Under the pieces are notes generated by a model. The model was given only the letters and a program-made list of their open reading frames with translations, made no database searches and was not told the origin of the DNA. Shown one piece after another: positions 30,228 to 42,999 of a stretch of DNA of 64,000 nt. The first letter of the stretch is position 1; every line of letters begins with the position of its first letter. The translations under genes and the position numbers were made by a program. Location of the stretch: positions 16,682,793 to 16,746,792 of the forward strand of contig NC_086357.1 in assembly GCF_036324505.1 (NCBI RefSeq), given 5' to 3'. The stretch comes from Eleginops maclovinus. Taxonomy: Eukaryota > Chordata > Actinopteri > Perciformes > Eleginopidae.

Positions 30228-31559
30228 AAACTGGGGAGGGCCTTGTTACTCTGATAGGGTTACAGCAGTACTGATATTGAATAGGGGTGTTAATCATACA
30301 TTTTCGTGACCCGTACTGGAAAGCATTCACCTTCAGATTATTAAAAATAAAATAATTGTACTTAAAGATAAATTATGTTCACAGGACAAAGACATAAAAA
30401 AAAATTCAAATGACAATGTCGAATTTTCCTAAAATTGTTAAGCACAATTCATATAGTGTTAAATTCTTCCCCGACTAACAAGGAACATAAACTGGGATTA
30501 GACGGTTTGGTTTTACCTTTGAAATAAAGGTCAATATCAACTGATATGACAAATATATTTTGATATTACCAAACTCTAAACTGAGCAACCTTAGCTAACT
30601 CTAAACTGCATAGCCTCATCAGTTTGCCATTTCTTCAAAGTTTAAATCAGCGAGTACTGTTTATTTTATTTAAGTAAAAATATAGGTCAGGATAAGAAAA
30701 GAAAAACAACTTCAGTCTCAGACATTGAACTTTACATATGATCTGAAAAACAATGAAATCCCTCCCTTTCCTAGCTGGAAAGGACGTTGTGTCAGCAAGA
30801 TGGACTTCAAAGTTTCCCAAGTGTGAGAGGAAGAGAAGAGGAAATGAAGAGATTTTTCGGGGCTACTCTTTCTTCTCACGTTACATGAGAGGGAACGAGC
30901 AGACTGTTATGCCGTTTCTGCTACATTTAATGATAAACGTCTCCTTTTGTGTATGTTCACTTTTTGTATTGAGGCCTGTTGTTGCTCTTGTTTAAGTGCC
31001 ATTGTCATTCTCAATGCTGGAATAATCCCAGTGGAATAATCCCTGTGTAATACCTAATATGATCTGATTAGGAACCTGCGGCCTCCATACAACATACTCA
31101 GCTTTAATCTAACCTAATCTGAAACATGTCCAGCTTTTGAATACATCACATCATAAGACAGTGTTACATTTAAAAGGGAACATTCTCACATTATCATACC
31201 TTCTAACTGAGTGCTTACTGGTTTCAGCTAACACTGGCACACACCAGCAGCTCCGTTCCATTGATTTCTCAAAATCACAGCTGTGGCTCGTTGGGCTTTG
31301 ATGTCTCATTAAGGCAACTGCGAGAGAAAACAGGTTGAATAGTGAGGGAGAGAAAGGAGAGAAAAATAACATTTAGCCTTAACACTGGGGAAAAAAATTC
31401 AACACTGCACAGACCCTGGGAGCCCTACGGTGCCTGACTTTCCGTAGGACCACCTAAAAAGCAGCAATACAAACCCAGAAAGCTCTGAGAAAACTCAGTC
31501 TTTAATGGACAACGCCCTTGCCATGTGCTCATCAGGTTCAGCTTCTCTCTGAACAGGGA

Positions 31560-32040
31560 ACGTTCACATTGTTTTGATGTGGCCTAGCCTGGGCTGCTCA
31601 TAGGTATGCACATGATTTAATTATGGTCAATCATAGCCATGCAGGGGATGGACTCTGTCTGGGTCAATTGCCTCTCTCCTTAACGTAGCTCAGTATAATG
31701 TGTGAATATAAAGCCTAATTAATGCCACTGATCCTTTATGTGACTTTAACAAGATAGCGCTAACATCATCTCATCCATGCATTTCTTTTCTTAGCGGAAT
31801 AGGGCTGTGTTTACACTGTGCAGATGGCTAATCTAACGCGGCTCCGCACTCTCACCAAGCCAGGTCCAAGACTAACATTTTTGAAATGAGCAGCACAAAT
31901 TACTATAAAAATAGAGGGCCGCTTTAAAATAAACCCAGCTGATTTTGCATTTACTGAAATATTAGTTCATCTGAGCCTCCTTCCACATTTTTCTGACCAC
32001 AATCTCCCTCTCTCTCTCTTCTTCACCTTTTCAGTGAAAA
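31560..32040. promoter_or_regulatory. Possible enhancer-like block next to a splice acceptor-like tract
   Basis: Non-repetitive sequence rich in developmental-type motifs: TTTAATTATGGTCAATCAT, CCTAATTAATGCC, CAGATGGC, TAAAATAAACCCAGCTG and TTTGCATTTAC. Base composition is mixed rather than plain AT-rich. It ends in a long pyrimidine tract and CAG at 32034 that looks like a splice acceptor. The sequence after it has a possible donor only 13 nt on, so no exon is called. Conservation is untested. Confidence 0.3.
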
Positions 32041-34619
32041 CTCAAATGTAAATAACTGACCAAAGTCTGTATTTTTTTATGGTGAATGGCTGAGGTAATG
32101 TTTCCTTTTCTCAAAAGATCAAAAGGTACCACAAGTACACGGCCTGTTGGATAATGTGCACAACCTACAAGCATCCTGACATATACTCAAAGTACTGTAT
32201 TAACAATTTGTAATGCCTTAATCATTAGATTTTACATTTGATTTATCTTGCTATGAGTGCAATACTGGAAGAAATCTGTCTTGTTGCTTGTGAAGGCCTT
32301 TTTACTGGCTTTCAACTGTTTGCCATAAAAAACTGGACCAACAAAAACTCAAAGAAAGAAATCCACAGAAGGTGTACTGCTCACTATGTTTGATTGACAG
32401 CTGATTAGGTTGCAAAACATTTAGAAGTAAATATGAATATGTGAAAACACTTATTTACACACACATATAAGATGCTTTAATCACGTCGCACATTGACCTA
32501 GACCAGTGAAAAAACACTTTTCCCTTTCAAGAATTATTGCAGGCTTAAATCAACTGAACAGAGGTGACACCATTCTATACAGTAGCAAATCCAAATGCAT
32601 TAAAGTTAAGCTGAAAAAGGGCTGATTTAAGTGTCTTCTTTTCAGATGCTAAAAATATACAGTGGCACAGAGTCTGGAAAGTTATTTTGGGATGCAGAAA
32701 AGCTGAAAAATACAATAAATTGAATTCATACTTTCCATTTTTGCCCTGCTGCCATGGATAAGAAAACCAGGAACCCAGACCATGACTAAAGTGGAAGGGT
32801 ATCGTATAACCGCCGTCTGCTTTACAAATGAAGCTTTGTGTGTTTGCATGTTGCTCAGCTACAGAACAGCAGAGCGAGTGAGTCCTGTGCAAGAAAGTTT
32901 GGAATATGGTAACATTTTTGTGCAAAGAAAAAGAAACATTTTGCAAAGTGCAGACCCCCTTTTCTTGGTGGAAAATGTGTAACAAGTGCCATAATCATGT
33001 TCTAAAAATAAATGTATGTCAAATTGTTGCTGTCGGACATCTTCTGGTTTTTTGATAAATGAAAGTGGTGGCGCCGAAGGAAATGGTGGAGGGAAGTGGG
33101 CTTTACTTCACAATTTTTTGTAAAGTAACCTCGCTGTTACACCAACACAAATGCATTTTTGGTGTTTTATCTTGGTGCGGTATTTCTGTTAGAATTTTTT
33201 TAATTACGTAAAAAACAGAATGGTTTAAAGAGAAAATGAGCAGCCAGTGGATGTTTTGTTGATGAGATCTGAAAATCGCTGCAAGGTTTATACTGAAATA
33301 GCTGTGTGAAATGTGTTAATCTAAACCTGTATAATTGTATAGTCCTTATATGAAAAATATATCATTCTGCTTGTCAAAGAGCTGGAGTGAGAAAAAATAC
33401 AAATAAGAACAAAATATACAAATTGTGTCTATTTTAACTTGTTAACTACACAAATCTCCCATCAGTTTCAAGTTGAGTAGAACCAATTGATTTAATGACT
33501 CTAATGTTGTTCAAATGATAACTCACTTTTGAATTCACATACACAACATTTTACCTTTCCACAAGGAAAATAACCTCTTCTTGAATAGGGAATACTCATT
33601 AGCGTTTCCACCCAAGGCAGTAGGTAATCCATATCTTAACAACTGAATATTGGTTTGACTCGCTGTGTGTATGTCCCTCTCTGTCCTTGGTCTTTCACTC
33701 TCTATCTGACCATCTCACCCTCCTACTGACTGTCTCACTCTATCTATTCTGGTCTGTCTCTGTTTCTAAAGTAAGTGCCAGCTGTATGGATCCAGACTCT
33801 GCTATGGTAACAGCCGGAATAAAGCCCAGTGTTAAAATCATTATGGCGACATGCTGATGAGGCTCTCAGTGTTACTTCCACTCGGGAGGCATTCCAGGTG
33901 TACCACCACTCCCTCTGAAAGGTTTAATTATAGTTGCATCTAAATCTTTAACTACATTTCCTTCTATGTTGTATTTCACATTTTGTGGTGATTCCGTCAA
34001 TGTTGACTGGGCATCATGTGTCGCCGGTGAGTGGAGTTGTTCTCCGCCAATGCCAGAATCGGTTAATAAACAAGTCCCTACAAGTCTTACTTATGTGCTT
34101 TTAATACAGACAATGATATAAGTCACATTTTGAGTTTATGTTCTTAAGGGATTGGCCTAGTGTTGCAAATATTAGAAGTTGGTTCACCGAGATCAATCGT
34201 TGGGGTCAGAAGAAGTGGTTAAAACCAAATGGCCTAATTAAAATGTAGTTCAACTTCAATATTCCTGAAATATATTGTATATAAAGGAAGAAAGGCCTCA
34301 CTATGTTGCCATCTAGAATTTGGCTTTCTGGCAAATTTTAATTAGATTTTAAATCAGTCCTTTTAAAAAGTATGATTATCACATGTAAACAATACTCATT
34401 GACAAGCCATCTCCAAACCCCATTTATTGATTTATTGTGTTACACAGTAAGAATGGAGTAACCTTTACTGACTGCCTGTCAATGGCAAAAGTAACTAAAT
34501 TAGAAACAACAATGATTAATATAAAAACATGAAGTAAATATGCACATGTTGAATCGTGTGTATAAAGGAAGCTCCAACGGATTGGTTTACCTGAAAGCAC
34601 ACTTAGACTTTAAGCTAGG
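32041..34619. other. Non-coding stretch, no gene seen
   Basis: AT-rich sequence. The opposed ORFs near 32575-32985 overlap each other on both strands and have no recognisable domain, so I treat them as chance. No repeat with definite ends is visible. Confidence 0.5.
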
Positions 34620-35200
34620 CAGCTTCTGGTGGCGCCCGTCTACACTTATCTAGTTCAGTTGCACCTTGTGACCCTTTCCGACGCCCACGGCTAAACACAA
34701 CCCTGCCCCGCATAAGGGTGGGGGGGCATTACATCAGCCTAGCTTAAGGCCACGGTAAGTGTGGATGTGTACGCTGAGTCAGGCTGACATCATGCCGGAC
34801 TTTCATCCATCCGCCTGGTAGCAATGGTGCTACCCTCCTCCCATCGACCCCCCACATTCCTGTCCCCGTCTCCCACCTGATTGCTTTCTTCTTGGACTTG
34901 GAGGCTTCCATCTGTCAGCAATCATCTGCCCTTCAAACCCTGGACTGGGCCATTGTTCACCAATTGGCCCCACCTGCCAGTAATCTTCCCCATAAGGCAG
35001 CCGCGCTGGTTCCGAATCAGGTCCGCTATTTGTTTCCCCTTCGATGCTAATCACCTGTTTGTTGTGAAAATCGTACAGTACATGTTGGGAGACACTGTGC
35101 CGCTTTGTTTTGGGTGGGAGATTAAACAGCGTAATGATCTGGGCCATGATGGAGACTGCTTGAGCTGAACGACTCCAACCTGACCAACTGATCACAAAGA
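34620..35200. promoter_or_regulatory. GC-rich single-copy block, possible conserved element or exon
   Basis: The most GC-rich non-transposon stretch of the window. It stays open on both strands: 121 codons on the minus strand (34830-35195) and 95 on the plus strand (34881-35168). Neither product has a domain I recognise. Being open on both strands at once fits few A/T-rich stop codons rather than selection for protein. Motifs include CTGACATCATGCC, GCTAATCACCTG (homeodomain plus E-box) and CCAATTGGCC. I favour a regulatory element. An unannotated exon is the alternative. Confidence 0.3.
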
Positions 35201-35895
35201 TTGCTTCTAAATGGCTTTTTCTTTTTTGGGGAAAACAGTATAACCTGATGTTGTGTTATATTTGAAATACCATTGTTGGATACATAACACTCACATGCAA
35301 AATATTATACACACATTTTGGTGTGAAAATAGTGACATTTTTCAAACCCCATGTTTTATAATGCTAATATAACAAGCATCCCCTTTGTTGTAATTAAGGC
35401 AGAAGATCAGGTCACTTTCAAATAATGATAATTTTCCACTCTCTATAACTCTGTTTTGTTGATCTCAATCTCAGAAAAAAACAGGGTATATAAAATTAAA
35501 TTAAATGTAGTTAATGTAATTTCCTTCACTTTTGAAGGCGTGAACAAAATGAAGGATTTACAGGAAAAAAAACATAAAGCTATTGAATTTATAACCAACG
35601 TATTTGCCATTTCCCACAGTTATTCCACACTGGGAATCTATTTTCAGCAGTGAAATTACTGCCGTGTGTTTCATACAGTGCAAATTAATGCTGCACGCAC
35701 AGAAACACTTCTCTTTTTACACCAAAACCCACAAGTATTGGGCCTGGATATCCCACTTGGCGCAGGAGGAACCAGCAGAACCATGCTCTAAAGAGATACG
35801 TCATTAAATGAGCAACAGGCCAAGGTGCGATTGTGGCTCTCTATTTAATGGAAGAAACAGTGTTCAGTGTACAGTTGTGGATTCAAGCTATGTCA
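35201..35895. other. Non-coding stretch, no gene seen
   Basis: AT-rich, with only chance ORFs. Nothing further is recognised between the GC-rich block and the GGAT microsatellite. Confidence 0.5.
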
Positions 35896-35981
35896 TTGGA
35901 TGGATGGATGGATGGATGGATGGATGGATGGATGGATGGATGGATGGATGCATGCATGCATGCATGGATGGATGGATGGAT
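35896..35981 (+). repeat. Compound (GGAT)n(GCAT)n(GGAT)n microsatellite
   Basis: About 13 GGAT units, then about four GCAT units (35950-35965), then about four GGAT units. The central GCAT block differs by one base per unit. This suggests that a single G-to-C change was itself amplified. Confidence 0.97.
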
Positions 35982-38900
35982 AGGTGAATTAAACTGTATT
36001 TTATTACATGCATGGGAAAAGAAGGTGTGGTGGGGAATATTGGCAAGCCTCAAAACCTAAATTAAGTTCCATTTTATGTTCATTGAAATAGGACTTCCAT
36101 AAAGAAAATCATACAATAAATAAAATGAATTGCTCAAATTTACATATCCATGATAAACATGAGAATGATTTTTGACTGTAATTTTGACCAAAGTCGAATA
36201 TAATTTTCCTTTTTTTAGGAGTTTAGGAGTATATGTACTTATTTTACAACTGCATTAGGGAACACTGCAAATAAATTATGTAATTATTATTAAGACGTAG
36301 TTCTCCTTACATGCATCTGTTTTTCTTTTCCCTCACTGGCACCACTCATTTCACTTACGCTCTTCCATGACATTGTTCTGCACACAAACTTTGAAGTAGT
36401 GCCCATATCTGAAGGTTTTGACTTTCCCACATTTTATTATAAAAAACCTACTCATTTCTTTGCTTTTGGTGAACATGGCCGGCAGGATGCCAAACAAGTA
36501 AAGCCCCAAATAATGAGGAAAGTGTATTCGTAAAACTTTCTAAGCATCTGGGAGTAGTTGTGTAGGACGAGGCATCATCAAGGCGTCTTTGGCATGGTTC
36601 ATCTATGTTGGAAACACATTCTTTCCAAAATCCAGAACAAAAACAAAACAAGTGCTCCGGCAGTACTACAGGCTCACTGGGAAACACCACCATAAACAGT
36701 CACTACATGTGCTTTAGAACAACAAGCAGCTTGTTGTTTAAAGCACACCAAGAAATGTCTCTGGGTTTTACAGGTACAATGGAAAGTGGCAAATGCCAGA
36801 ACGGGGGGGAACCTTTTTTTATTTTTCATTAACCTTGATAACATTCAAATGTTTGAGTTAATATGTCTTAACAGCTTACATTGTGCATGCATCCTTCACT
36901 ACTGGAAAAACTAAGGAGGCTTAAAGTGTCCCTAATGAAATGGTGTCTGACTTTTTATACGTTTAAAAAAGGTCTGTTAAAATCCTCCCCACAAGGAATG
37001 AAATGGTTTGCATACTATGAAACTTGATTATTCCAGAGATTTGGTTGCCATTTGTAGGATCAGGGGATGTATTTTAAGACTCCTTTAGACATCCACTAAT
37101 TAATTTAGAGCAATTCAAAATAGCACAGTCAAAGCACACTATGTACACAATCAAATATATGTGTTCTAAAGCCCTATTTATCCTGGCAAGTCCATACCAG
37201 CCAATACTAGAAGATATTGCAGCTCCAAAAGGCTTTTCATATTGATTCTGGAAACATTATTATCAAAAAAGTACAAGTGAGATTTCTCTGATATATAGCG
37301 GATCTCACTGACACAATTAAGTAAAGCACTGCATTTAATGTATGCTGTAATCATTATTGTTTTATCTAAATGGTAGCTATTTAATCAAGAGAACATCTTA
37401 ATCCCATTAACAAAATGCAATGATTCAGGGATGGGAACAACTAACCACTGCTGATTTATTTAAAAAATAAACAAATTGGCTTCAACAAATCAAATGAAAT
37501 GGGTACTGTGTGCGTCATCATGAGATAAGTGCTTATTCTCGGTCAACACATCCCTTTAAGTGAGATATTGGTGTAGAAAGCCACATCACAAAAGGCCCCA
37601 TGTGTCTCAAGGAAGTGGAGCAAGCAGATAACAACCACATGTACAAAAGCTTTGTCCTCAACTCCAGTCTGTTCACACCCAGAACCTTCTGACTTTGTGC
37701 TCTGGATGGAGGGATAATGACTGTGAGGGTGGATCAACTTATTCACTGCCTTTATCATGACCTGCCATGTTGCAATCTTAGAGATAAAATTGTCAAAGAG
37801 CTAGAGAAACCAAACCCCTGTTACACTGCATGTGTTTATCAATGGGTGGAAAAAAAGACCCCAAAATAGCTAGAGGTTTTACAAATCTCTCACAAGAATA
37901 TGAGCCAACTCTTTATGTAAAAATACATGTGAAAACCTTTGTCATTATTTTATTTTGGCCAGTAAATACATTTATGATATTAGCTTAATTCTGTTCTTTA
38001 GTTCAGCCTCACACAATTTATAGAAGCTTTATTCGTTTTAAGAGCATCTTTGCCACACAGCCTCCTCCAGTCTCACAACAATCAGCTTTTTCCATGTGTT
38101 TTGCTCAAATTTCCGACACACTTTATGGTTACCCTTAATGACCTGATTATTTGTCTTCACATATCAAGAACAGATTTCCACCCAACAAATTCTTTCCCTA
38201 GGAAGCCAACGGGTGATTCCATTAAGGCTGCTTTTAATCTCAGATAGGGTATTAAGAAAGAAAGTGCTGGTATTAATTAAAAAGCACTACAGACTTCACA
38301 CCAAGGGGAATGTGCTTTGATGTAGCTACTTATCACAAGGAATTTGTAACTTATGCCCAATCTGTATTTGGTTAAAATATCTCACGCTTAACAAACCCTG
38401 AAAGTGGCCATATCCTCTGTATTTCTACAAAATGTACAATATGTAAAGAGATAATTCAGCTCACATACACACTGACACATTTCACCACACAGGCAGCAAC
38501 AGGATACAACAATTTCCATGTGCTGCAACCAGTAAACCAATAAAGAAGCATGCATTTCTGAAGTCCTCCATAAAAGACATCAATTAAAAGCATGAATCAT
38601 TATTTCCTCAATGCCACTGTTCCCATTAAAGACAGTGATGGAGACAAAGAGGCCTCCGCGGCTGGCAGGAAGCAAACTGATAAAACCAACATGGCAACTG
38701 AGGATCTGACAGGCACCAGGCTCGACTGCCCATAGCACCTCCAGTCGACTCCTGTGGAAAGATCTATCAAGGCCTGCCAAGTTCAATAGCCATTACGTTT
38801 GTATTATTCACTGCTGACAACGAAATATAGGAAATCCTAATGACTGCACCATGGGCATTGAGACTCGTGTTACAAAGCTGAATGGGGGGTATTGTATGTG

Positions 38901-41235
38901 GTACACACCAGCCTGTTTGATTGTGCTTCTCAGTGTTATGACAGAAAATCTTTATGTGGACCTGTAGATCATCACAAAAAGGTCAGTAAGTCTGCTCAAA
39001 GACTGTATAGCAAGCATTTTCTGGTAAGTATGAGAGGAAACCAATCAGTCACGTCAGTTCAGGGCAATTTGATCTCCATGCAAAGGTAAATTCCTCACAT
39101 TCAAATCATGGGCAATCTCTTAATGGACTGAATTACAACAACTGTCCAAAGAGCAAACACAGTTAAACAGAAACCATTTGGGGGGAAAACGGAATCCCCT
39201 GTTAAATTAACTAAACTGCTGACTAACATAATAAACAAATGGCAGGTAAGGGCCAAACATTGCACGCAGCTGAGTGGAAAGAAAATGTAACAACCTGCCA
39301 TAAGGGTGTATGCACGTGTCTTTTTTTTTTTCACCCTTCCTTTCTGTATCTGAAGTGAGTGCTATTGGAACATGTAAACACAAAGCAGTGGAAGCCTCTC
39401 AAATGCCACCAGAGCTGGAGCAACACTCTCCAATTCTAATTATTTATATGAGTTGCAAGGAGCAGTTGTTTTCAGGCACCAGAAGTGGAAAATCAAACAA
39501 GGAGGAACCCCTGGTTGGTGCACATAATGAGCAAAGAGCAGTTGTTGTATATTTTGAAGGTCTGTCGAAATGTGTGGTGAGTGGAGGGAATCCCCCGTTG
39601 CTTTCAGAATGAGAATACTTCCGAAGACCCTATTTCAACGATGGACTAAGTAAATACATACAGTATCCCGACCTACAATTAGTGATCAAATCTTTCCAAA
39701 CTGCATGCCTGAATAAAAGCAATGAAGGCCCTCCTGTATATGGAATTATAAATAGTTAGATATTGAATATGAGTTGAAGACTGCCATGCAGAAGCTAAAT
39801 AAAGGACCTTTTCATGCCCAGAGACAGCAACAAAATACAAACTTCTCACCTTGGGATTGAATCCTACATTTTACCACAGCAGGAACCCGATATCTAGTCA
39901 TCACATAGACATGTCATCACCTGTTAGTATCCATTTCTCAAGTACATATTTGGTATAACTTACCTTCCTTTGTCATTGTTCTGCCACAGGAGTTGGGCAA
40001 TATTTTCTCATGATAAAAAGCTGAAAGTTAGAGAGGGCATGTAATTCAAGGAAAGCCTGGGTGTGATTATGAATGAGCCTTAAAATAGAACTGTTACCTG
40101 AGATTAAGAAATACATACAGAGAAATATGTTAATTCCACATGTGAAGGAAATAGATTTCACATAGGTGCCATATTTGATTAACATAATTCACTTCAAATC
40201 TACCTCAAGGTCCAATGAAGTATATGAATCATACTTGTCTGACTGTGGCGGCACACCGTAGCACACAGACAGAATGTAACCTATATAAGCTGACAGGTTT
40301 CATTTTACGATAATGGCTGATAATCTTATAACTGAAGAATCCACAGTAGATACGTATATGTCCGCTAAAAATCTATTTATCCATGTATAAATATAAAAAA
40401 ATCTGTGTTTTAAAAGTAATATTAGAGACGACGAAGTGTGTGTAGACAAATGAAAAAAATTATTATGTCAAATAATTTCAGATAAACTTCTAGTGCACCT
40501 GATTTGCAATTTGAATCAAATACACACATACAAAAACACACACACAGATCTATGGGACGTTTAAAGCCTGTTTGCATTCAACCACGGGGAGCACTACCTG
40601 AGAACTAAGTAAAGGCAGATTGGTCGTCCTGACGAAAAATTTCCTACTTCGAAGGTTGTATGGAACAAATTACTGCTTCCTGTAATGCCTGCAGATCCCA
40701 AAGATATTCTAAGACTCTTTGGCCTGATGAGGTTCTTGGATCACACACATGACGCAGACAAGCATGACGAACTGAGAGGTCTACACGTTACCTTTGTACT
40801 TCTAAACACACACTACCCAGCCACACAAGCACAAATACAGCTCACACAAACAGAGGCAGTCAGTTTCAAATGAGTCATCATTGCACGGGTCCATAGGGAA
40901 ATCTCAGTGAATCAGCACTACTTTTCCTATCAGCACTAATAATGTGCTCACCACTAACAGTCGGGTCTTACTGAAGCTCCCTAGTGGTAAGTGGCTCAAC
41001 ATGCCTCCAATGTTTTGGTGTCTGAGGTCACATCCTTAAAGGAATTAAAGGCAGGCCCATACCCCCAACTTCACATTTAAATGCATTGATCTCACTTAGC
41101 CAAAGGCAAGCTTACAAGCTCATGACAGAAAATGGCAAACAGTTTCACAGGTTTTTTTGTAACAAAAAGTGACCAGAAAAGTGTTGGGCCACAGCCGATG
41201 ATATTAGAGACATGAAAACAGTTGTGACTTTTGTA
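35982..41235. other. Non-coding stretch, no gene seen
   Basis: AT-rich, with short unrelated ORFs on both strands. A minus-strand acceptor/donor pair (39964-40097) encloses a frame that stops 9 nt before the donor, so I do not call an exon. I see no clear repeat boundaries. Confidence 0.5.
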
Positions 41236-41243
41236 GTGGTGAG
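41236..41243 (+). repeat. 8-bp target site duplication, left copy
   Basis: GTGGTGAG directly before the hAT element at 41244. The identical 8-mer lies at 42992-42999. Confidence 0.93.
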
Positions 41244-41848
41244 CAGAGGTGGGACCAAGTCACTGTTTGGCAAGTCCCAAGTAAGTCCCAAGTCTCAGCA
41301 GTCAAGTCCAAGTCAAGTCCCAAGTAAAGACAGAGAAGGGCAAGTCGAGTCCAAGTCCAAGTAACACCAAAGCCAAGTCGAGTCCAAGTCCAAGTCCCAA
41401 GCTTCTTCGAGTCCTGAACAAGTCATCATGTACTCTTCACTTAATAATGCCATTATCAGACTAACGATCACACAATTTCAACATATCAACCTAATCTTCA
41501 GTATTTTTTTATACATACAGATTAAACTATGCATATATTTTATATATCTGTATATACGCATGTGCCCAAAGACCTTCAAAGTATTGTGTGTGAATGGTGG
41601 GTTAGAAATGTATGAGCACGGAAGGCACCACTGTCATCCTAAAGTTGGTAAAGCGCCTTGACTAGTGAGGCATGGACTGTGTGGATGCATGTAACTGGCA
41701 TTGATGCTTCAGTGGATGCCAGTTACAGTAGGTCAACATTTTGCTTAAATCACAAAGAAACCTAATATTTCAATAAAACAATGTTTAATCTGCATAACAA
41801 TTAAGCAGCATGACTACACACAATGAAAGGTGCTGGGGGTAGGCGCTT

Positions 41849-41879
<31 letters not shown>

Positions 41880-42991
41880 TACACCTCCCTAATCTTAGTT
41901 ATTTGTGTACATACCTGCAAACTCAGAAGGGCTGAAAAAGGTGACAAACTAAACCGTTGTAGGGGGGTCTGGGGGGTCTGGGGGCATCCCCCCCCACCCC
42001 CCCAGCCTTTGTACACGTTGCCTAGCAACGTCGCACATGCGCATTATATCCTGCTCCGCTCCGAGTTATAGTAGTAGGCTATTCATGGGAAACGCATGAA
42101 CAGCACGTTAAGATCTCGGCCAAGTCGTAATTAAAAGCAGTTCTTCATTATTTAAGTTAAGCGGCGGTAACGCCAGTGTTAAACAAGGTGTTAAACACGC
42201 AAATGCCGGTTGGTGTGCGTACGGTACTGAGTGTTTATCGGTCCACAGCCGTAATGAACGTGTCGCATTGGTCCATATGTAATGCGCACGTTCTGTTGTT
42301 CCCATTGGCATAGAGCTATTGAACATTAATTTTAACAAAGGATACGGATAACATATCGCCCACGGCAGTTTTGTCATTGTATGTATAGCCTATATTTGTA
42401 TTACGCTATCATCATTCAACATGTAGAATGAACGTGTTATCTATAGAGTCGATTTACATAGATAATTCACAACCATGAACCTAATCTGGATCTTAAACCT
42501 GCCAATTGCAACTGAGAGAGACGCAGACCAGACGGACAGCTCTCGACTAGGCTTCCCTTCCGTGGCACAATTGCATCTTTTCCGTAGATGAAATCCGGGG
42601 AAATCGTGAATATTAATGAGGGGAAACCCGGGGATTATCCAATCACGCTGGTTAGGTCCCTGATCCAATCCAAAAAGGCCAAAATCCACCACATGATTGC
42701 ATTGCTCGCACTTGCCTGCCGGCTCTCTCACTTTGCGGTCTTTGGGGCTTCGCAGGTTCGCATTGCAGGGAAGGATGTCCATGATCAGGAAATTTAGCTT
42801 TTGACTCGAGGCATGTCAAGTCATTACAAGTAAAAGAGGCAAAGTCCGAGTCAAGTCTCGAGTTAATAGTATTCAATTCCAAGTCGAGTCGCAAGTCATG
42901 CCGAATTTGATCAAGTCAAGTCTGAAGTCATTAAAATCATGACTCGAGTCTGACTCGAGTCCAAGTCATGTGACTCGAGTCCACATGTCTG
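41244..42991. mobile_element. Non-autonomous hAT transposon with AAGTC-rich ends, 1748 bp
   Basis: The ends are exact: left CAGAGGTGGGAC, right GTCCACATGTCTG, imperfect inverted repeats (CAGAggTGgGAC against CAGAcaTGtGGAC). They are flanked by a perfect 8-bp duplication, GTGGTGAG, the hallmark of hAT elements; CAGAGGTGGG is a known hAT-type tip in fish. Both ends carry dense AAGTC motifs, about 13 in the left 180 bp and about 9 in the right 190 bp, all on the same strand. The interior (about 41430-42800) has no transposase. It contains a GAGAGACAGACAGA tract (41851-41880), G- and C-runs (41962-42003) and a CpG-rich portion (about 42030-42800) with short ORFs on both strands. The clean duplication suggests a fairly recent insertion. 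The interior may be captured or composite sequence. Confidence 0.9.
41851..41880 (+). repeat. Purine-rich GACA/GAGA tract inside the hAT
   Basis: Short imperfect GACA and GAGA repeats internal to the transposon at 41244-42991. Confidence 0.8.
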
Positions 42992-42999
42992 GTGGTGAG
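42992..42999 (+). repeat. 8-bp target site duplication, right copy
   Basis: GTGGTGAG, identical to 41236-41243, immediately after the last base of the hAT element. Confidence 0.93.

Larger units (their letters stand above)
25026..31559. other. Non-coding stretch, no gene seen
   Basis: AT-rich, with only short chance ORFs. It holds a candidate non-coding exon at 28462-28529 and a two-unit telomere-like motif at 30214-30227, both listed separately. I see no clear transposon ends. Confidence 0.5.

Noticed and set aside
32034..32060. Strong splice acceptor-like tract ending TTTTCAG
   Set aside because: The nearest donor leaves only 13 nt and no frame or partner exon supports it. Noted only in the regulatory block.
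34830..35195. 121-residue minus-strand ORF as a protein-coding exon
   Set aside because: No recognisable domain, no clear splice sites, and the opposite strand is open as well. Kept only as a GC-rich block.
39964..40097. 134-nt minus-strand exon with good acceptor and GTAAGT donor
   Set aside because: The only open frame stops 9 nt before the donor, so it cannot be an internal coding exon, and no partner exon is visible.
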